Assembly (NCBI GenBank): GCA_949358305.1
Contig: OX442314.1
Coordinates: 32,855,608-32,919,607 of the forward strand
From: Strigamia acuminata
Lineage: Eukaryota > Arthropoda > Chilopoda > Geophilomorpha > Linotaeniidae
Direction: 5' to 3'
Length of the DNA stretch: 64,000 bases
Below, piece after piece: positions 42,370-52,356 of the stretch (its first letter is position 1; the number at the start of each line of letters is the position of its first letter). The position numbers were made by a program, and so were the translations under genes. The notes beneath the pieces are model-generated. The model saw only the letters and a list, made by a program, of their open reading frames with translations, was not told where the DNA came from and did no database searches.

Positions 42370-43000
42370 TGTGGTGATTCGGCATCACCTGAAGAAGTAA
42401 TTAGCGGTGATTATTGTGTTACTAATACTCGCCACTAGAGCGCGCTAGAAATACCGACTAGACTGACTAGTCTCGTGTTTCTGCGAACCTGCATAATCGG
42501 AAGGATTTGCATATGACGTCATTTCCGGTTAGTATATAACGCCGATACTTGACCGGAAACGACACTACAGTTACCACATTTCAGCAAGAGCACCATTTAC
42601 CTCACCTTTCAGGCCGTTTCACGGATTGATCGAGGACCGGTGCCCGCTGACCATCTCAACTGTACAACAGCCACATTTATTTAGCGTAGCCAATCTACGC
42701 TAGAATAAATATTCGAACGATATTCGTTTAATTCGCACGAGAAAGCGAATTCTCGCGTGTTCATAATAACACGTGGAAATACCCTAGACAACAAACATAG
42801 ACCACGCGTAGGACTAAACAATTGGATCCGCCATTGTTTAGCGGCAACTCGTATTCGCAGCCGAATCCGAGGACCAACACAGGAAACATCTTGACTTATA
42901 TTTGTATTAGTAAGCGTGTTTTAATAAAGCAGTATTTGAAATATATTGTATTCCCGAGTGTATTATTTATTATCTTTAACCACAAAGTCGAATCACGACA
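42370..43000 (+). repeat. 5' LTR of the complete Gypsy element
   Basis: 631 bp starting TGTGGTGATTC and ending GAATCACGACA, an imperfect terminal inverted repeat. It holds a TATA-like AGTATATAACGCC near 42531 and AATAAA-type signals near 42703 and 42922. The short ORF at 42822-43022 runs across the LTR end and is probably not a gene. Confidence 0.95.
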
Positions 43001-43002
43001 CG

Positions 43003-43020
43003 TGGGGGCCTGTCCGGGAT
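43003..43020 (+). other. Primer-binding site, tRNA-Pro-like
   Basis: TGGGGGCCTGTCCGGGAT begins 2 bp after the LTR. It differs only by an exchanged CT/TC from the classic retroviral site complementary to the 3' end of tRNA-Pro. The tRNA of this organism is not known, so the primer is inferred. Confidence 0.6.
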
Positions 43021-43092
43021 AGATTTGCTAACCTTAAGACAATACTTTAAATAATAACCGGGATCTTTCGATCGATCATTATATCGTAAGAA

Positions 43093-45939
43093 ATGACAAA
43101 AACTACCGCAGAAGATAGAAAAAGGCGTAACGACGAAAAGGATAGAAAAGAAGCCGAAGAAATCGAACGCCAAAAAGCGGAAGAAGCGAACCACGTGGAA
43201 CCAGAAGTCGAGACTAACTCGACTAAAGTTTCAACGGAATCACCAAGTGAAAGCCTTCCCCTTGCAAGACAACTTCCGTTTACGGGAGGCGAATTCGAAG
43301 GATCAGGAAGCTCTCACGAAGAAAACGGACTAAATAAATCGTTCGAAAACCCTCGATTCGGATTGAAAAGCCCAAGACCTGTCGAAAAGGATCCCAGTGA
43401 AATGGATCTAATGACTCTTCTAAATAAAGCGGCAAACACAAGTGCCGCAATGATCAACGAGGCTGCCCGCGCAGACCAAGCAAGAACAGTCGCGTTAGAG
43501 AAGAAGAAAAACGAATTGATGGAAGATTTAGCCAGAGAGCATCGCGAGAAATTAGCTGCCATGGAACAGAGCTTGGCACAAGAACACCAAGCTAAACAAA
43601 TGGCACTGGAGCGCGAGCTGGCTCGAGAATTGCTCGCGAAGCAGAAAATAATCGAACGAGAAATGGCAAAGGACTGCCAGATCCGGCCGCCAAGCAACGG
43701 GTTAAGCCAGCATTCGGAGCCAAACTCCGTACAGAGCTCCCCAGAACGGTCTCACACAGCTAAGGAGCTGGTAGCCAAAGCAATAGAAGTAACTCGGGTA
43801 GCTTGCGCACACGGCATCGAGATCGACCAGGACAAGGATCCCTACGCAGAGCTAAGCCGAGTAATCGACCTAGTAAATCAGAGGACTGAAAAACGATCGG
43901 CAGATAACACGGCCAGACGCGGAGAGAAACGACGTCGGGTCGGAGCAGATCGACAACAGTCCGAGACAGGCGGCGAAGCAACGTCAGACAGCGAAAGTAT
44001 CGACTCTCAAGCATCTCACGGCAGTATCCGAGTCAACGGACTAGATAGCATCTTGAACGAATCGGACGAAGTCAAAGGAGAACTGTACGAGGCGTTTATA
44101 CAAGATAGGAGGAATAATCAGGGCGCGCAATCATGGGCAATAAAAAACTCATTCGCAATGAAAACTGGCCAAACCAGTAATAACAACCCAGGCGACCCTA
44201 ACGCAGAACTAATCAGATGTATAAATCAGAAGAATCAAATACGCAACGAAGTAGGTCAAAATAAACTGGCCATGCCGACGCTCGAGGAGATTAACGCAGT
44301 TAAAAATCACCTCGAAAAGAAACACGCCGCCGAAGCGTATGCTGGGAGAGATTCCTACGTTTTTATCAAAAAAACGAACGAAGGCCTCACGGGGACCCGA
44401 CTGGACGATCTGATACCGCCCGGAACAAAGTTGAGCCAAACCTCCGCTCCAGAGAAAGCGAACCCAGATAACTCAACCATAGCGCAAGACCTCACGAATA
44501 ACCCGAACACCGCGGGATCATCAGGGAAAACGTCGTTCCAACACAATCAGTTCGGACTGACGGGCAACGGTACGCATTACCCAAGCCTCCCTTCCGACAA
44601 TCCACGATCATCACCGCTGCTTAGTGAGACTGACTCGCTAAGCAACCAACTACGGACGATGAGAGACGAACTCCTTCAGGCCATGGACCAAAAGCTTCAA
44701 CAAAGCCGTGGCCAAGAGACCGAGGAGGACGATCGAAGCGAAGGATTGTTGAAACGTTACTCCGCAGACCGATGGCTGTATTCTCGCAAGGATAACAACA
44801 TCAAGTGGACGACCCTGAGACTAATTAAGTTCGACGGATCCTGGAACGCCGGCAACTTGTTTTTGGACGAAGTCGCCCTGACGATTAATCGCTTAGGAGC
44901 GGAACCCGACGAAATGGTTGCACGCGGAATACCAGAAATGCTGATCAACCGGGCCCGAAACTGGTACGCTGATGTCCAACCCCGAAACTGGGAAGATTTC
45001 GTCATAAAGTTCCACAATCAATATGGCGAGACGAGCCAAGAAATCCAGAAAAGAGTAAGCTCTATGAAGCAAGCTCCCGGGGAAACTCTGAGGGAATACG
45101 TACAACGAGCCGACAGCCTGTTCCGTGAAATGGACAAACCATTTGACCAACACGCTCAGAAAGCTCTCTTCGAACAAGGACTAAACGAAACCGCAACCAA
45201 AGTCCTACGAGAAATGAACGCTCCTAAGGGGGATAATTTCAAAGCCATCCTAGCTTTCGTCGAGAAGAAACACACCGAAGTAAATGCTCGGTATAACGAA
45301 AATCTGACAAAAGAAGAGCGAGCTCTAGGAGTGGCCCGACAGCAACGAATACAGGAGCGCAGCATAGACTCCACTAAGCTGCTCCAATCGCGAAATTATC
45401 TAAACGGAAGTATAGAGCCACTCCCCTCAAAGAAAAACCAACAAGCTTCTAACCCTTTACCACCTCCGAGTAAGGCCTATCGCACGCAAACTAACGCCGC
45501 CGAGGAAAAGTCGGAAGACGAAGTAAGCGAAGACTCTGAGCAATTCTCGGAAAGCGATGAGGCTGACGAAGGTATCAACGATGTGGTACACGCAAACATG
45601 GGGAAGGAACTGGCGCCCAGCTACCGACCTCAGATGAAGTCCAGAAAATCGGAACACCACAACCCGAAAACAGAGGCGACTTCCGAGAAGAAGGACTACC
45701 CCAAAAAACCTTTTGAGCGGGAGGGAAAGAAGAAAAGCCCTTGTAATTTCTGTAACGAAGACGGCCACTGGCGTCAGGCCTGCCCAAAACTGGCAAAGAA
45801 AAAAGCCGACGACAAGGCCGCAGAGCGTGAGGAGCTAGTGAAATTGCTCGCGAAGGAACAAGACAAAATCTTGAAGGAACTCACCGCCAAACTCGACAGT
45901 ATGACAAAAAACTGGAACTCGCGGGCGGAACAAAAGTGA
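43093..45939 (+). CDS. gag: Gypsy gag polyprotein
   Basis: 948 codons. The first 125 residues are very charged. Residues about 130-200 are a coiled coil with repeated ALERE/LAREH motifs. A capsid-like helical region lies around residues 570-720 (FDGSWNAGNLFLDEV, then RNWEDFVIKFHNQYGE), as in retrotransposon capsids. A CCHC zinc knuckle (CNFCNEDGHWRQAC) is near residue 883. It forms the particle and packages RNA. It ends at TGA 45937-45939, in an overlap with pol that carries a slippery heptamer. It is long for a Gypsy gag, mainly through the charged N-terminal half. Confidence 0.93.
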   Translation: MTKTTAEDRKRRNDEKDRKEAEEIERQKAEEANHVEPEVETNSTKVSTESPSESLPLARQLPFTGGEFEGSGSSHEENGLNKSFENPRFGLKSPRPVEKDPSEMDLMTLLNKAANTSAAMINEAARADQARTVALEKKKNELMEDLAREHREKLAAMEQSLAQEHQAKQMALERELARELLAKQKIIEREMAKDCQIRPPSNGLSQHSEPNSVQSSPERSHTAKELVAKAIEVTRVACAHGIEIDQDKDPYAELSRVIDLVNQRTEKRSADNTARRGEKRRRVGADRQQSETGGEATSDSESIDSQASHGSIRVNGLDSILNESDEVKGELYEAFIQDRRNNQGAQSWAIKNSFAMKTGQTSNNNPGDPNAELIRCINQKNQIRNEVGQNKLAMPTLEEINAVKNHLEKKHAAEAYAGRDSYVFIKKTNEGLTGTRLDDLIPPGTKLSQTSAPEKANPDNSTIAQDLTNNPNTAGSSGKTSFQHNQFGLTGNGTHYPSLPSDNPRSSPLLSETDSLSNQLRTMRDELLQAMDQKLQQSRGQETEEDDRSEGLLKRYSADRWLYSRKDNNIKWTTLRLIKFDGSWNAGNLFLDEVALTINRLGAEPDEMVARGIPEMLINRARNWYADVQPRNWEDFVIKFHNQYGETSQEIQKRVSSMKQAPGETLREYVQRADSLFREMDKPFDQHAQKALFEQGLNETATKVLREMNAPKGDNFKAILAFVEKKHTEVNARYNENLTKEERALGVARQQRIQERSIDSTKLLQSRNYLNGSIEPLPSKKNQQASNPLPPPSKAYRTQTNAAEEKSEDEVSEDSEQFSESDEADEGINDVVHANMGKELAPSYRPQMKSRKSEHHNPKTEATSEKKDYPKKPFEREGKKKSPCNFCNEDGHWRQACPKLAKKKADDKAAEREELVKLLAKEQDKILKELTAKLDSMTKNWNSRAEQK
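45906..45912 (+). promoter_or_regulatory. -1 ribosomal frameshift slippery site A AAA AAC
   Basis: In the gag frame the codons read ACA AAA AAC, so the heptamer A AAA AAC is in the right register. The pol frame is -1 and is open from here through 45936 and beyond; gag ends 27 bp later. A following RNA structure was not worked out. Confidence 0.65.
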
Positions 45940-48900
45940 TTCCACATCCGCTCGCGATAACTTCGAAAACGATGGACCTTACTCTGGTGGAAAAACAAAT
46001 TAAAGAAATGGAAAAATTGTTGGAATTCTTCGAGGAAGCTGCCAACGAGGAAGTCACAACTCCAACCAAAAAACGGAAATTCGAAATTAGAGACGAAGAC
46101 GGTATAGCCAACGCTTTCATGACTTTGCCGCTTGACCAAGGGGCCAATCCTCTTAAAAAGCGAATACTTCGTTGCAACCTATCAACAGAAGCGAAGAGCG
46201 TACTGGCTAAAATACCAGTCTCTTTCGGCAAAAAGGTGTTAATGGGACTACTCGACTCGGGAGCGGATCAGTCGTTTATCTCCACCGACTTATTCGAATC
46301 ACTCGAAGAAAAAATACAGAAAAAATTACGGGGAATGAACGAGAACATTCGAGTTCTTACAGCAGCGGGAGAAGTTAGAGCAGTGGGGACGTTATCAACC
46401 GATTTTGTATGGGAAGGAGGCACGATTAAGCATTTCTTCATCGTGTTACCAACCCGAGACACAATCCTGCTGATAGGAATGGATTTGATGGAACGGATGA
46501 ACATCCAGCCCAACCCAGTCACACGTTCGTGGAATTACATCGACAACCACGAGGACCCACGACTACCCATAATACCTCCGGAACTCCTAGACAAAGCTAA
46601 GGACGACGAGGAATGGGGAGGAGGCGAAATTAAGAAGTTCATCCAAGACTATAATTTTAAGTCGTTTAATACTATCCTCCAAGAGGAGAATTTAATACAT
46701 AATCTGGCCATGGACGCCAATCTTGGAGAAGAACAAACGAAACTCCTCGAGGAAATGCTCAAGAAGCACTCGAAGAACTTAAATAAAGATCCAGGAAAGA
46801 CTAGTTACGTAATGCACGAGATCGAATTGGTTACGGGAAAACCGGTGCGAGTACCTTTTAAAACTATGAATCCCCAAAAGAGACATATCGTAAGAACGAT
46901 GTGCAACGAGTTGCTCGAAAAAGGGATCGTGTCGCACGCCATCGGAGAATATGGAATGAGGATTGTCCTCGTCATGCGACCAGGCTCCGAACCGCGCCTC
47001 TGCATCGATTATAGACCTTTAAACGCCATAACCGTCATCGACCCCATCCAAATGCCGTCAATAGAAGCGATTCTACGGGAGCTCGCCCCATTTAACTGGG
47101 TCACGACCATGGACTTGTCCAAGGGTTACTGGCAGGTTGAATTGCGGGAAGAGGATAAAGAGAAAACAGCTTTTTGGGCACCACAGGGTCGACTGATGTT
47201 TAATGTAATGCCCTTCGGGTTAGTAAACGCACCCGCCACCTTTCAAAAACTAATAGAAAAAGTTCTCGGCGATGCCTTACACAAATACGCATGGGCTTAC
47301 CTCGATGATATAGTCATAGTCTCCCAAACTTTTGAAGACCACCTGATACACGTGAATGACGTCATGGAGCGACTCACAAAAGCCGGTCTAAACATTCATC
47401 CAGGGAAAAGTAAATTTTGCCGCAAAGAATTGGCATTCCTGGGTTACACAGTCGGAACAGGTGGCCTATCCATCGACCCGAAAAAGACCCAGGCGATTAG
47501 CCAGTTCCCCGCCCCGGAAGATGTAAAAGGAGTCCAACGTTTCATGGGCATGGTGAATTTCTTCAATCGATTGCTCCCAAATTTGGCAGACGTCGCGGCA
47601 CCCATCACAGATCTGTTACGCAACGATAAAGATTTCGAGTGGACTGACCACTGCGAAACATCGTTTAACAAGATAAAACAAATGCTGATCGATGTAAAAC
47701 GAATTCCCCTACCAGATCTTAATCGAGAATTCACTCTTCACACCGACGCCAGTCGAATTGGCCTAGGTGCTGCGTTGCTTCAAAAGCATGACATCGACGG
47801 AGTAGTGTTAGAGGTCCCGACGATGTTCATCAGCCGGAAATTACAAGCAGCCGAAAAGAATTATAATGCGACAGAGTTAGAATGTCTAGCCGTCGTCTGG
47901 GCAATCCGAAAATTCAGACCATACCTGGAATTTACCAAGTTCAACGTACAAACTGACCACGAAGCACTAAAGTGGTTAATGGCGTTGAAGGAACCGTCCG
48001 GAAGAATGGCTCGCTGGCAGCTAGAATTAATGGCTTGTGACTTAATCATTGAATACCGACCCGGAAAATTCAACGTCGTGGCAGACGCCCTCTCACGAGC
48101 CCCAGCTTCAGACCCCGAAGACGAGACCGACTGCGGAGAGGACGACTCACGCCTCTTCTACTGTCCGAACCCCGTCCGAAAATGGGAATTTAAAAAGCTA
48201 AACGAATTACCCAAGGAGAAACTCGAGTCAGGAGACCAAAATTATTACAATTATTGGCTCCGAGCATACCAGTCTGTCAAGGACGCTCACCCAAATTACG
48301 AGCTAACGATAGAACCTCGAATCTCCGACAAGTACGTTCGAGCATTCGTCGCCCACGTAAGCAAGGGGACGAATAGTAAGCCGCCCACCAGGGACGAATT
48401 AATAGCCGCCCAGATGACAGACGACTTCTGTAAAACTTATCGAAACTTCATCACAGATAAAAAATTTCCCGACGAGAATTTCGACGAAATCCAACGCGAA
48501 GAATTCGAAAGAGAAGCCTCCACGTACTTAATCGAGGATGGACTTCTACTAAAACACCACCCGAATTTCCGCGATGATCTGACGGAGACGGGAACTTCGA
48601 TGAAAGTCGTTATACCCAGGAGTCTGCTGACAAGGTTTCTGTGGATGGTCCACGGACACCCGCTCGCCGGACATTCTGGAGTGGCCAGAACGATCTACCG
48701 AGCAAATCAACTTTATTTCTGGCCAAAAATGACCCGAGATATCGTTCGTTTTATTCATCACTGCCCCAGATGCCAAGCGTGCAAGCCGAGGACGCCCAAG
48801 AGCTACGAGAGAATCTCACTTGGCCCTTTCGCACCCTTCGATTGCTGGAGCGTGGATTTAATGGGCCCAAAGCCCACGTCATCCAATAAAAACAAATATA

Positions 48901-49760
48901 TATTAGTAATCATGGATGTCGCGACTGGATGGCCCGAACTCTTTCCAATGGAGAGACCAACTAAGCAAAAAATCATTCGATGTTTGTACGAAGTGGCGCT
49001 TCATTTTGGATTCCCTCGAAAATTAATCTCCGATAATGGACCACAATTCGCGTCAAATTTGTACAAAGACTTCTGTAAAAAATTCGACATCGAGACATCA
49101 TATACATCAACCTATAATCCACGGGCCAATCCCGTCGAAAGGTTAAATCGCGATATAAAATATGCACTAGCAATTTTCACCGATGTTCACTCCAGCTGGG
49201 ACGAATATCTTCGTGAAATTGCCTTCAGCATCCGCACAACGATCTCAAGGAACCGCAAATTTTCTCCCGCGTTTCTAAACTTCGCTCGGGAACTCAGAGT
49301 ACCCTGGGACCCACGAATACCGGAGGAAATACTGGAAATTGATCCTGAGAAGCCTCATATTTATGTCGACAGACTGGAGCAAATAATTTCGGCCACTTAT
49401 CAGCACATGATGTCACACATATTCGACATGAGAGATCGTATTAGCATTGCTGGAAAGGATCGGCCCTTCTGCAATTTTAAAGTCAATGACCTCGTCTGGA
49501 AAGACACACATATTCAGTCCAGCGCCGATAAGGGGGTCCACGCAGGCTTAGCAGACAAACGCGACGGCCCGTACGTCATACTCGAAGCCCACGGCGGAAA
49601 CGCTTTCAAGCTAAAAAGATTGGCAGACAACGTTAATTTTAGATCGATCCACGCCCGAGAATTAACTCCATACTTACCTGAGTTTCCTCAAGAGGCTTGG
49701 ACGGAATATCAGACGAAACCAGCGCAAAAATCCAATTATTCGCGACATGTTTTTAGATGA
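45936..49760 (+). CDS. pol: Gypsy pol: protease, RT, RNase H, integrase
   Basis: 1274 codons counted from 45936 (GTG), but the protein is probably made as a gag-pol fusion by a -1 shift, because there is no ATG at the junction. Protease active site LLDSGADQSF near residue 108; RT with YLDDIVIVS near 455; RNase H with TDAS near 602 and VADALSRAP near 715; integrase zinc finger (HGHPLAGH, then CPRCQAC) near 905-950, core with DLMGP near 975 and SDNGPQF near 1031, and a Glu in NPVERLN near 1070. All catalytic residues are present. It copies and integrates the element. Confidence 0.95.
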   Translation: MIPHPLAITSKTMDLTLVEKQIKEMEKLLEFFEEAANEEVTTPTKKRKFEIRDEDGIANAFMTLPLDQGANPLKKRILRCNLSTEAKSVLAKIPVSFGKKVLMGLLDSGADQSFISTDLFESLEEKIQKKLRGMNENIRVLTAAGEVRAVGTLSTDFVWEGGTIKHFFIVLPTRDTILLIGMDLMERMNIQPNPVTRSWNYIDNHEDPRLPIIPPELLDKAKDDEEWGGGEIKKFIQDYNFKSFNTILQEENLIHNLAMDANLGEEQTKLLEEMLKKHSKNLNKDPGKTSYVMHEIELVTGKPVRVPFKTMNPQKRHIVRTMCNELLEKGIVSHAIGEYGMRIVLVMRPGSEPRLCIDYRPLNAITVIDPIQMPSIEAILRELAPFNWVTTMDLSKGYWQVELREEDKEKTAFWAPQGRLMFNVMPFGLVNAPATFQKLIEKVLGDALHKYAWAYLDDIVIVSQTFEDHLIHVNDVMERLTKAGLNIHPGKSKFCRKELAFLGYTVGTGGLSIDPKKTQAISQFPAPEDVKGVQRFMGMVNFFNRLLPNLADVAAPITDLLRNDKDFEWTDHCETSFNKIKQMLIDVKRIPLPDLNREFTLHTDASRIGLGAALLQKHDIDGVVLEVPTMFISRKLQAAEKNYNATELECLAVVWAIRKFRPYLEFTKFNVQTDHEALKWLMALKEPSGRMARWQLELMACDLIIEYRPGKFNVVADALSRAPASDPEDETDCGEDDSRLFYCPNPVRKWEFKKLNELPKEKLESGDQNYYNYWLRAYQSVKDAHPNYELTIEPRISDKYVRAFVAHVSKGTNSKPPTRDELIAAQMTDDFCKTYRNFITDKKFPDENFDEIQREEFEREASTYLIEDGLLLKHHPNFRDDLTETGTSMKVVIPRSLLTRFLWMVHGHPLAGHSGVARTIYRANQLYFWPKMTRDIVRFIHHCPRCQACKPRTPKSYERISLGPFAPFDCWSVDLMGPKPTSSNKNKYILVIMDVATGWPELFPMERPTKQKIIRCLYEVALHFGFPRKLISDNGPQFASNLYKDFCKKFDIETSYTSTYNPRANPVERLNRDIKYALAIFTDVHSSWDEYLREIAFSIRTTISRNRKFSPAFLNFARELRVPWDPRIPEEILEIDPEKPHIYVDRLEQIISATYQHMMSHIFDMRDRISIAGKDRPFCNFKVNDLVWKDTHIQSSADKGVHAGLADKRDGPYVILEAHGGNAFKLKRLADNVNFRSIHARELTPYLPEFPQEAWTEYQTKPAQKSNYSRHVFR

Positions 49761-50019
49761 ACAAACTGGCCCAACCAATTTAGTTCAAGATGAGTCACAC
49801 GAAGCGGCCGACGCCCCGGATGAGATTTCGGAGAGGGAGGAAATAGTCGAAGAATCTCCTAAAAAAGGAAAGCAATCAAACAAAAATAAGACTACAAGAA
49901 TCCTCAAACCTGATAAAATATACGGTATGCGTCGACACAAGCCAAACCCGTTCATAAAAGACGGGAAACTCGTCGGAAAACAAAAAGCGACTCCGGCCAT
50001 TGTCTCAAACAATCGATAA
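49747..50019 (+). CDS. Small ORF overlapping the pol end
   Basis: 90 codons in the +1 frame relative to pol, sharing its last 14 bp. Acidic then basic, ending with KPNPFIKDGK and a Lys-rich tail, with no recognised domain. It occupies the place where env or accessory genes lie in some elements. It might be a tail of pol reached by a frameshift or an independent protein. Confidence 0.4.
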   Translation: MFLDEQTGPTNLVQDESHEAADAPDEISEREEIVEESPKKGKQSNKNKTTRILKPDKIYGMRRHKPNPFIKDGKLVGKQKATPAIVSNNR

Positions 50020-50204
50020 AAACAACCACAGGGGGGACACCTGTTACGTCCCACAATGCGTCTTAATTGGCCAAACCAATCAAAGATGACATGAGACTAA
50101 TAGTTAACCTCTAACCCGACCCACATTTATCACTGTCATCTCCGACTAAGCGACGATCACCTCGAGGCAGCCGTAAATCAAAGTATCAAATTAATTTCCG
50201 AAAA

Positions 50205-50459
50205 ATGAAAAGAAATGATTGGAAGAAAGAAATTGAACGGGCCGTAAACAACGCTTCCGAGGATGACGATGAAGATCAAGTGGATTTGTTACAAATCATT
50301 GTAAACAACGAAGAGGGAAATTGGGACGAACCCAATGAACCCGATGTCCAACCCGACGTAAGTAAAAAAAAAAAAAAAAAAAATAGAAAAAATTCAAGTA
50401 TCGATAATCAAAAATACGAAATAAGTTCGTGGACTGACCACAAACGAAAAAATAATTAA
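50205..50459 (+). CDS. Small acidic/lysine-rich ORF, Gypsy element
   Basis: 84 codons with an acidic centre (ASEDDDEDQVD) and a poly-lysine run encoded by a 19-base A tract near 50365. A strong donor (GTAAGT at 50358) sits in it and a TTTTGCAG acceptor ends at 50511, so splicing to the next ORF is possible; the direct join enters a different frame from the one conserved at 62439. Function unknown. Confidence 0.35.
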   Translation: MKRNDWKKEIERAVNNASEDDDEDQVDLLQIIVNNEEGNWDEPNEPDVQPDVSKKKKKKNRKNSSIDNQKYEISSWTDHKRKNN

Positions 50460-50498
50460 ATTCTCGTCGGGAGGTTTTTTGTCTGTGATGAAGTTTCG

Positions 50499-50810
50499 AT
50501 GGGTTTTGCAGAGGTCGGAGGCGAGCGCTTCATCCAACATCAACGACTACTCCGAGCCCATCGCGCACCAACCAGCATCGCCGAGGCCCAAAGAATCCAC
50601 CACACCAATCAAGGTATGTCGGCCTTCCTGCCACCAATTTGGGCCCACGAACGAACGGGAAATCCGCTGGAAGCGCCGGGACACCTACGTTTCTACTTGA
50701 ATGAGAGCGAAGACCCCTCGGACTACTCTTCAAGACTGACCACATCTCCCAACCTGGACGAACCAAGTTCGGAAGATAAGCCGAGTTATGCCGATAACTT
50801 GAAGAAATAA
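50499..50810 (+). CDS. Accessory ORF with HQRLLRAHRAP domain
   Basis: 103 codons. Residues about 11-75 match the C-terminal part of the 508-aa ORF at 62439-63965 of another LTR element: HQRLLRAHRAP, an AEA/Q spacer, then HTN, a PxxW-like stretch with WxHERT, and SEDPSDYSSRL. Both end in a short SYA tail followed by lysines. It lies between pol and the polypurine tract, the usual env/accessory position, but has no signal peptide or membrane segment. I do not recognise the domain. The start here is only the first ATG, and the real protein may begin upstream through splicing or frameshift. Confidence 0.5.
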   Translation: MGFAEVGGERFIQHQRLLRAHRAPTSIAEAQRIHHTNQGMSAFLPPIWAHERTGNPLEAPGHLRFYLNESEDPSDYSSRLTTSPNLDEPSSEDKPSYADNLKK

Positions 50811-50998
50811 GTAATTAGAAATCGTGACGAGAAGACTGTCTTCTCCAAACTAGGAAATTATTATTATTTGTTTGCGTATCAATTATTTAAGAATGTAAAA
50901 TATTTTATGCACCATTCATCATCATTTAAATAAAAAGATTATTTTATGATTAGATATTGTTCCTCCTTTTATTTAAGGGACCCCGATGATTTATTCTC

Positions 50999-51007
50999 GG
51001 GGAGGGA
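50999..51007 (+). other. Polypurine tract of the Gypsy element
   Basis: GGGGAGGGA ends 2 bp before the 3' LTR, the expected site of plus-strand priming. Confidence 0.7.
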
Positions 51008-51009
51008 CG

Positions 51010-51640
51010 TGTGGTGATTCGGCATCACCTGAAGAAGTAATTAGCGGTGATTATTGTGTTACTAATACTCGCCACTAGAGCGCGCTAGAAATACCGACTA
51101 GACTGACTAGTCTCGTGTTTCTGCGAACCTGCATAATCGGAAGGATTTGCATATGACGTCATTTCCGGTTAGTATATAACGCCGATACTTGACCGGAAAC
51201 GACACTACAGTTACCACATTTCAGCAAGAGCACCATTTACCTCACCTTTCAGGCCGTTTCACGGATTGATCGAGGACCGGTGCCCGCTGACCATCTCAAC
51301 TGTACAACAGCCACATTTATTTAGCGTAGCCAATCTACGCTAGAATAAATATTCGAACGATATTCGTTTAATTCGCACGAGAAAGCGAATTCTCGCGTGT
51401 TCATAATAACACGTGGAAATACCCTAGACAACAAACATAGACCACGCGTAGGACTAAACAATTGGATCCGCCATTGTTTAGCGGCAACTCGTATTCGCAG
51501 CCGAATCCGAGGACCAACACAGGAAACATCTTGACTTATATTTGTATTAGTAAGCGTGTTTTAATAAAGCAGTATTTGAAATATATTGTATTCCCGAGTG
51601 TATTATTTATTATCTTTAACCACAAAGTCGAATCACGACA
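51010..51640 (+). repeat. 3' LTR of the complete Gypsy element
   Basis: 631 bp matching 42370-43000 base for base in my reading. CTCG, the target duplication, follows. Confidence 0.95.
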
Positions 51641-52019
51641 CTCGCTAAAAAGAAATCATTTAAACTTGTGAAAATATGCAAATGATATTATTTTTGGATA
51701 ACCAGCCAGCGCTGATTATCTATGAGATGACGTTTTCATTGTGTCATTTTTGACGTACGATGACGACTGACTTTGTGCTGTTTTTGTTTCTATACTGGAC
51801 GAGGTTAAATTCGAACTTTTGTTTGAACCTACCGTAAATGTTTTTTCCTCTTCGAATAAAAAATAGTTGGAACATTTTTCTTTACGAACGTTTTTTTGGC
51901 CAAACATTTATTTTTGGGCCAAAATTTAGAGTATTTTGGTCTAAAGTTAGATTTATTGGCGATTTTTTAGTCCCATATAAGTGTCTATTGGTTCCGCCGG
52001 GCCGCACAGACCAAAAATA
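51641..52019. other. BTB-array flank between Gypsy and Copia elements
   Basis: Right half of the sequence split by the Gypsy insertion, followed by the BTB upstream repeat also found at 59575-59700 (GCCAAAATTTAGAGTATTTT, then CCGCACAGACCAAAAATAT). The Copia element cuts that repeat at 52019. The 51838-52158 open frame is fortuitous. Confidence 0.6.
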
Positions 52020-52234
52020 TGTAGTTTTTGTTCTAATATGTTGGAGGCATAAAAATGGAGACGCGTGGTTGTTAGGTGAAAATATTAACAGTGATGGTTT
52101 TAATCTTAAACAGATGTTAAAAAGTGCGTGGAGCACCAAATACAATTCGGGTCACTGATTGGTCAGTGTCAGTGACAGGTGCACAGGTGACAAAGACACC
52201 TGGCGGACAGGAATACAACATTCAATAAACAACA
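52020..52234 (-). repeat. 3' LTR of the Copia element
   Basis: 215 bp. On the minus strand it starts TGTTGTTTATTG and ends AACAAAAACTACA. A short polypurine tract (CAGGGGAAG on the minus strand, 52235-52243) abuts it. Confidence 0.93.
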
Positions 52235-52356
52235 CTTCCCCTGAATGGCAATATTCCTACATTTTAAAATTCAAAACATTTTTCTTAAACAATTCAGACA
52301 TTTAAAAAATTAAAGTATTCATTCACAAACAATTCAAATATTAAAAACAATATTTC

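Larger units (their letters stand above)
42370..51640 (+). mobile_element. Complete Ty3/Gypsy LTR retrotransposon, 9.3 kb, recent
   Basis: Two 631-bp LTRs that look identical flank a primer-binding site, gag, pol and extra ORFs, and a polypurine tract. The 4-bp target duplication CTCG lies at 42366-42369 and 51641-51644. The paralogous empty site at about 38715-38745 has CTCG once. Pol order (protease, RT, RNase H, integrase) places it in Ty3/Gypsy. Identical LTRs and open frames mean it inserted recently and could be active. Confidence 0.96.

Noticed and set aside
42822-43022. 66-codon ORF at the end of the 5' LTR
   Set aside because: A version also starts in the 3' LTR (51462-51671) with a different ending; it lies in the transcribed leader and has no recognisable content.
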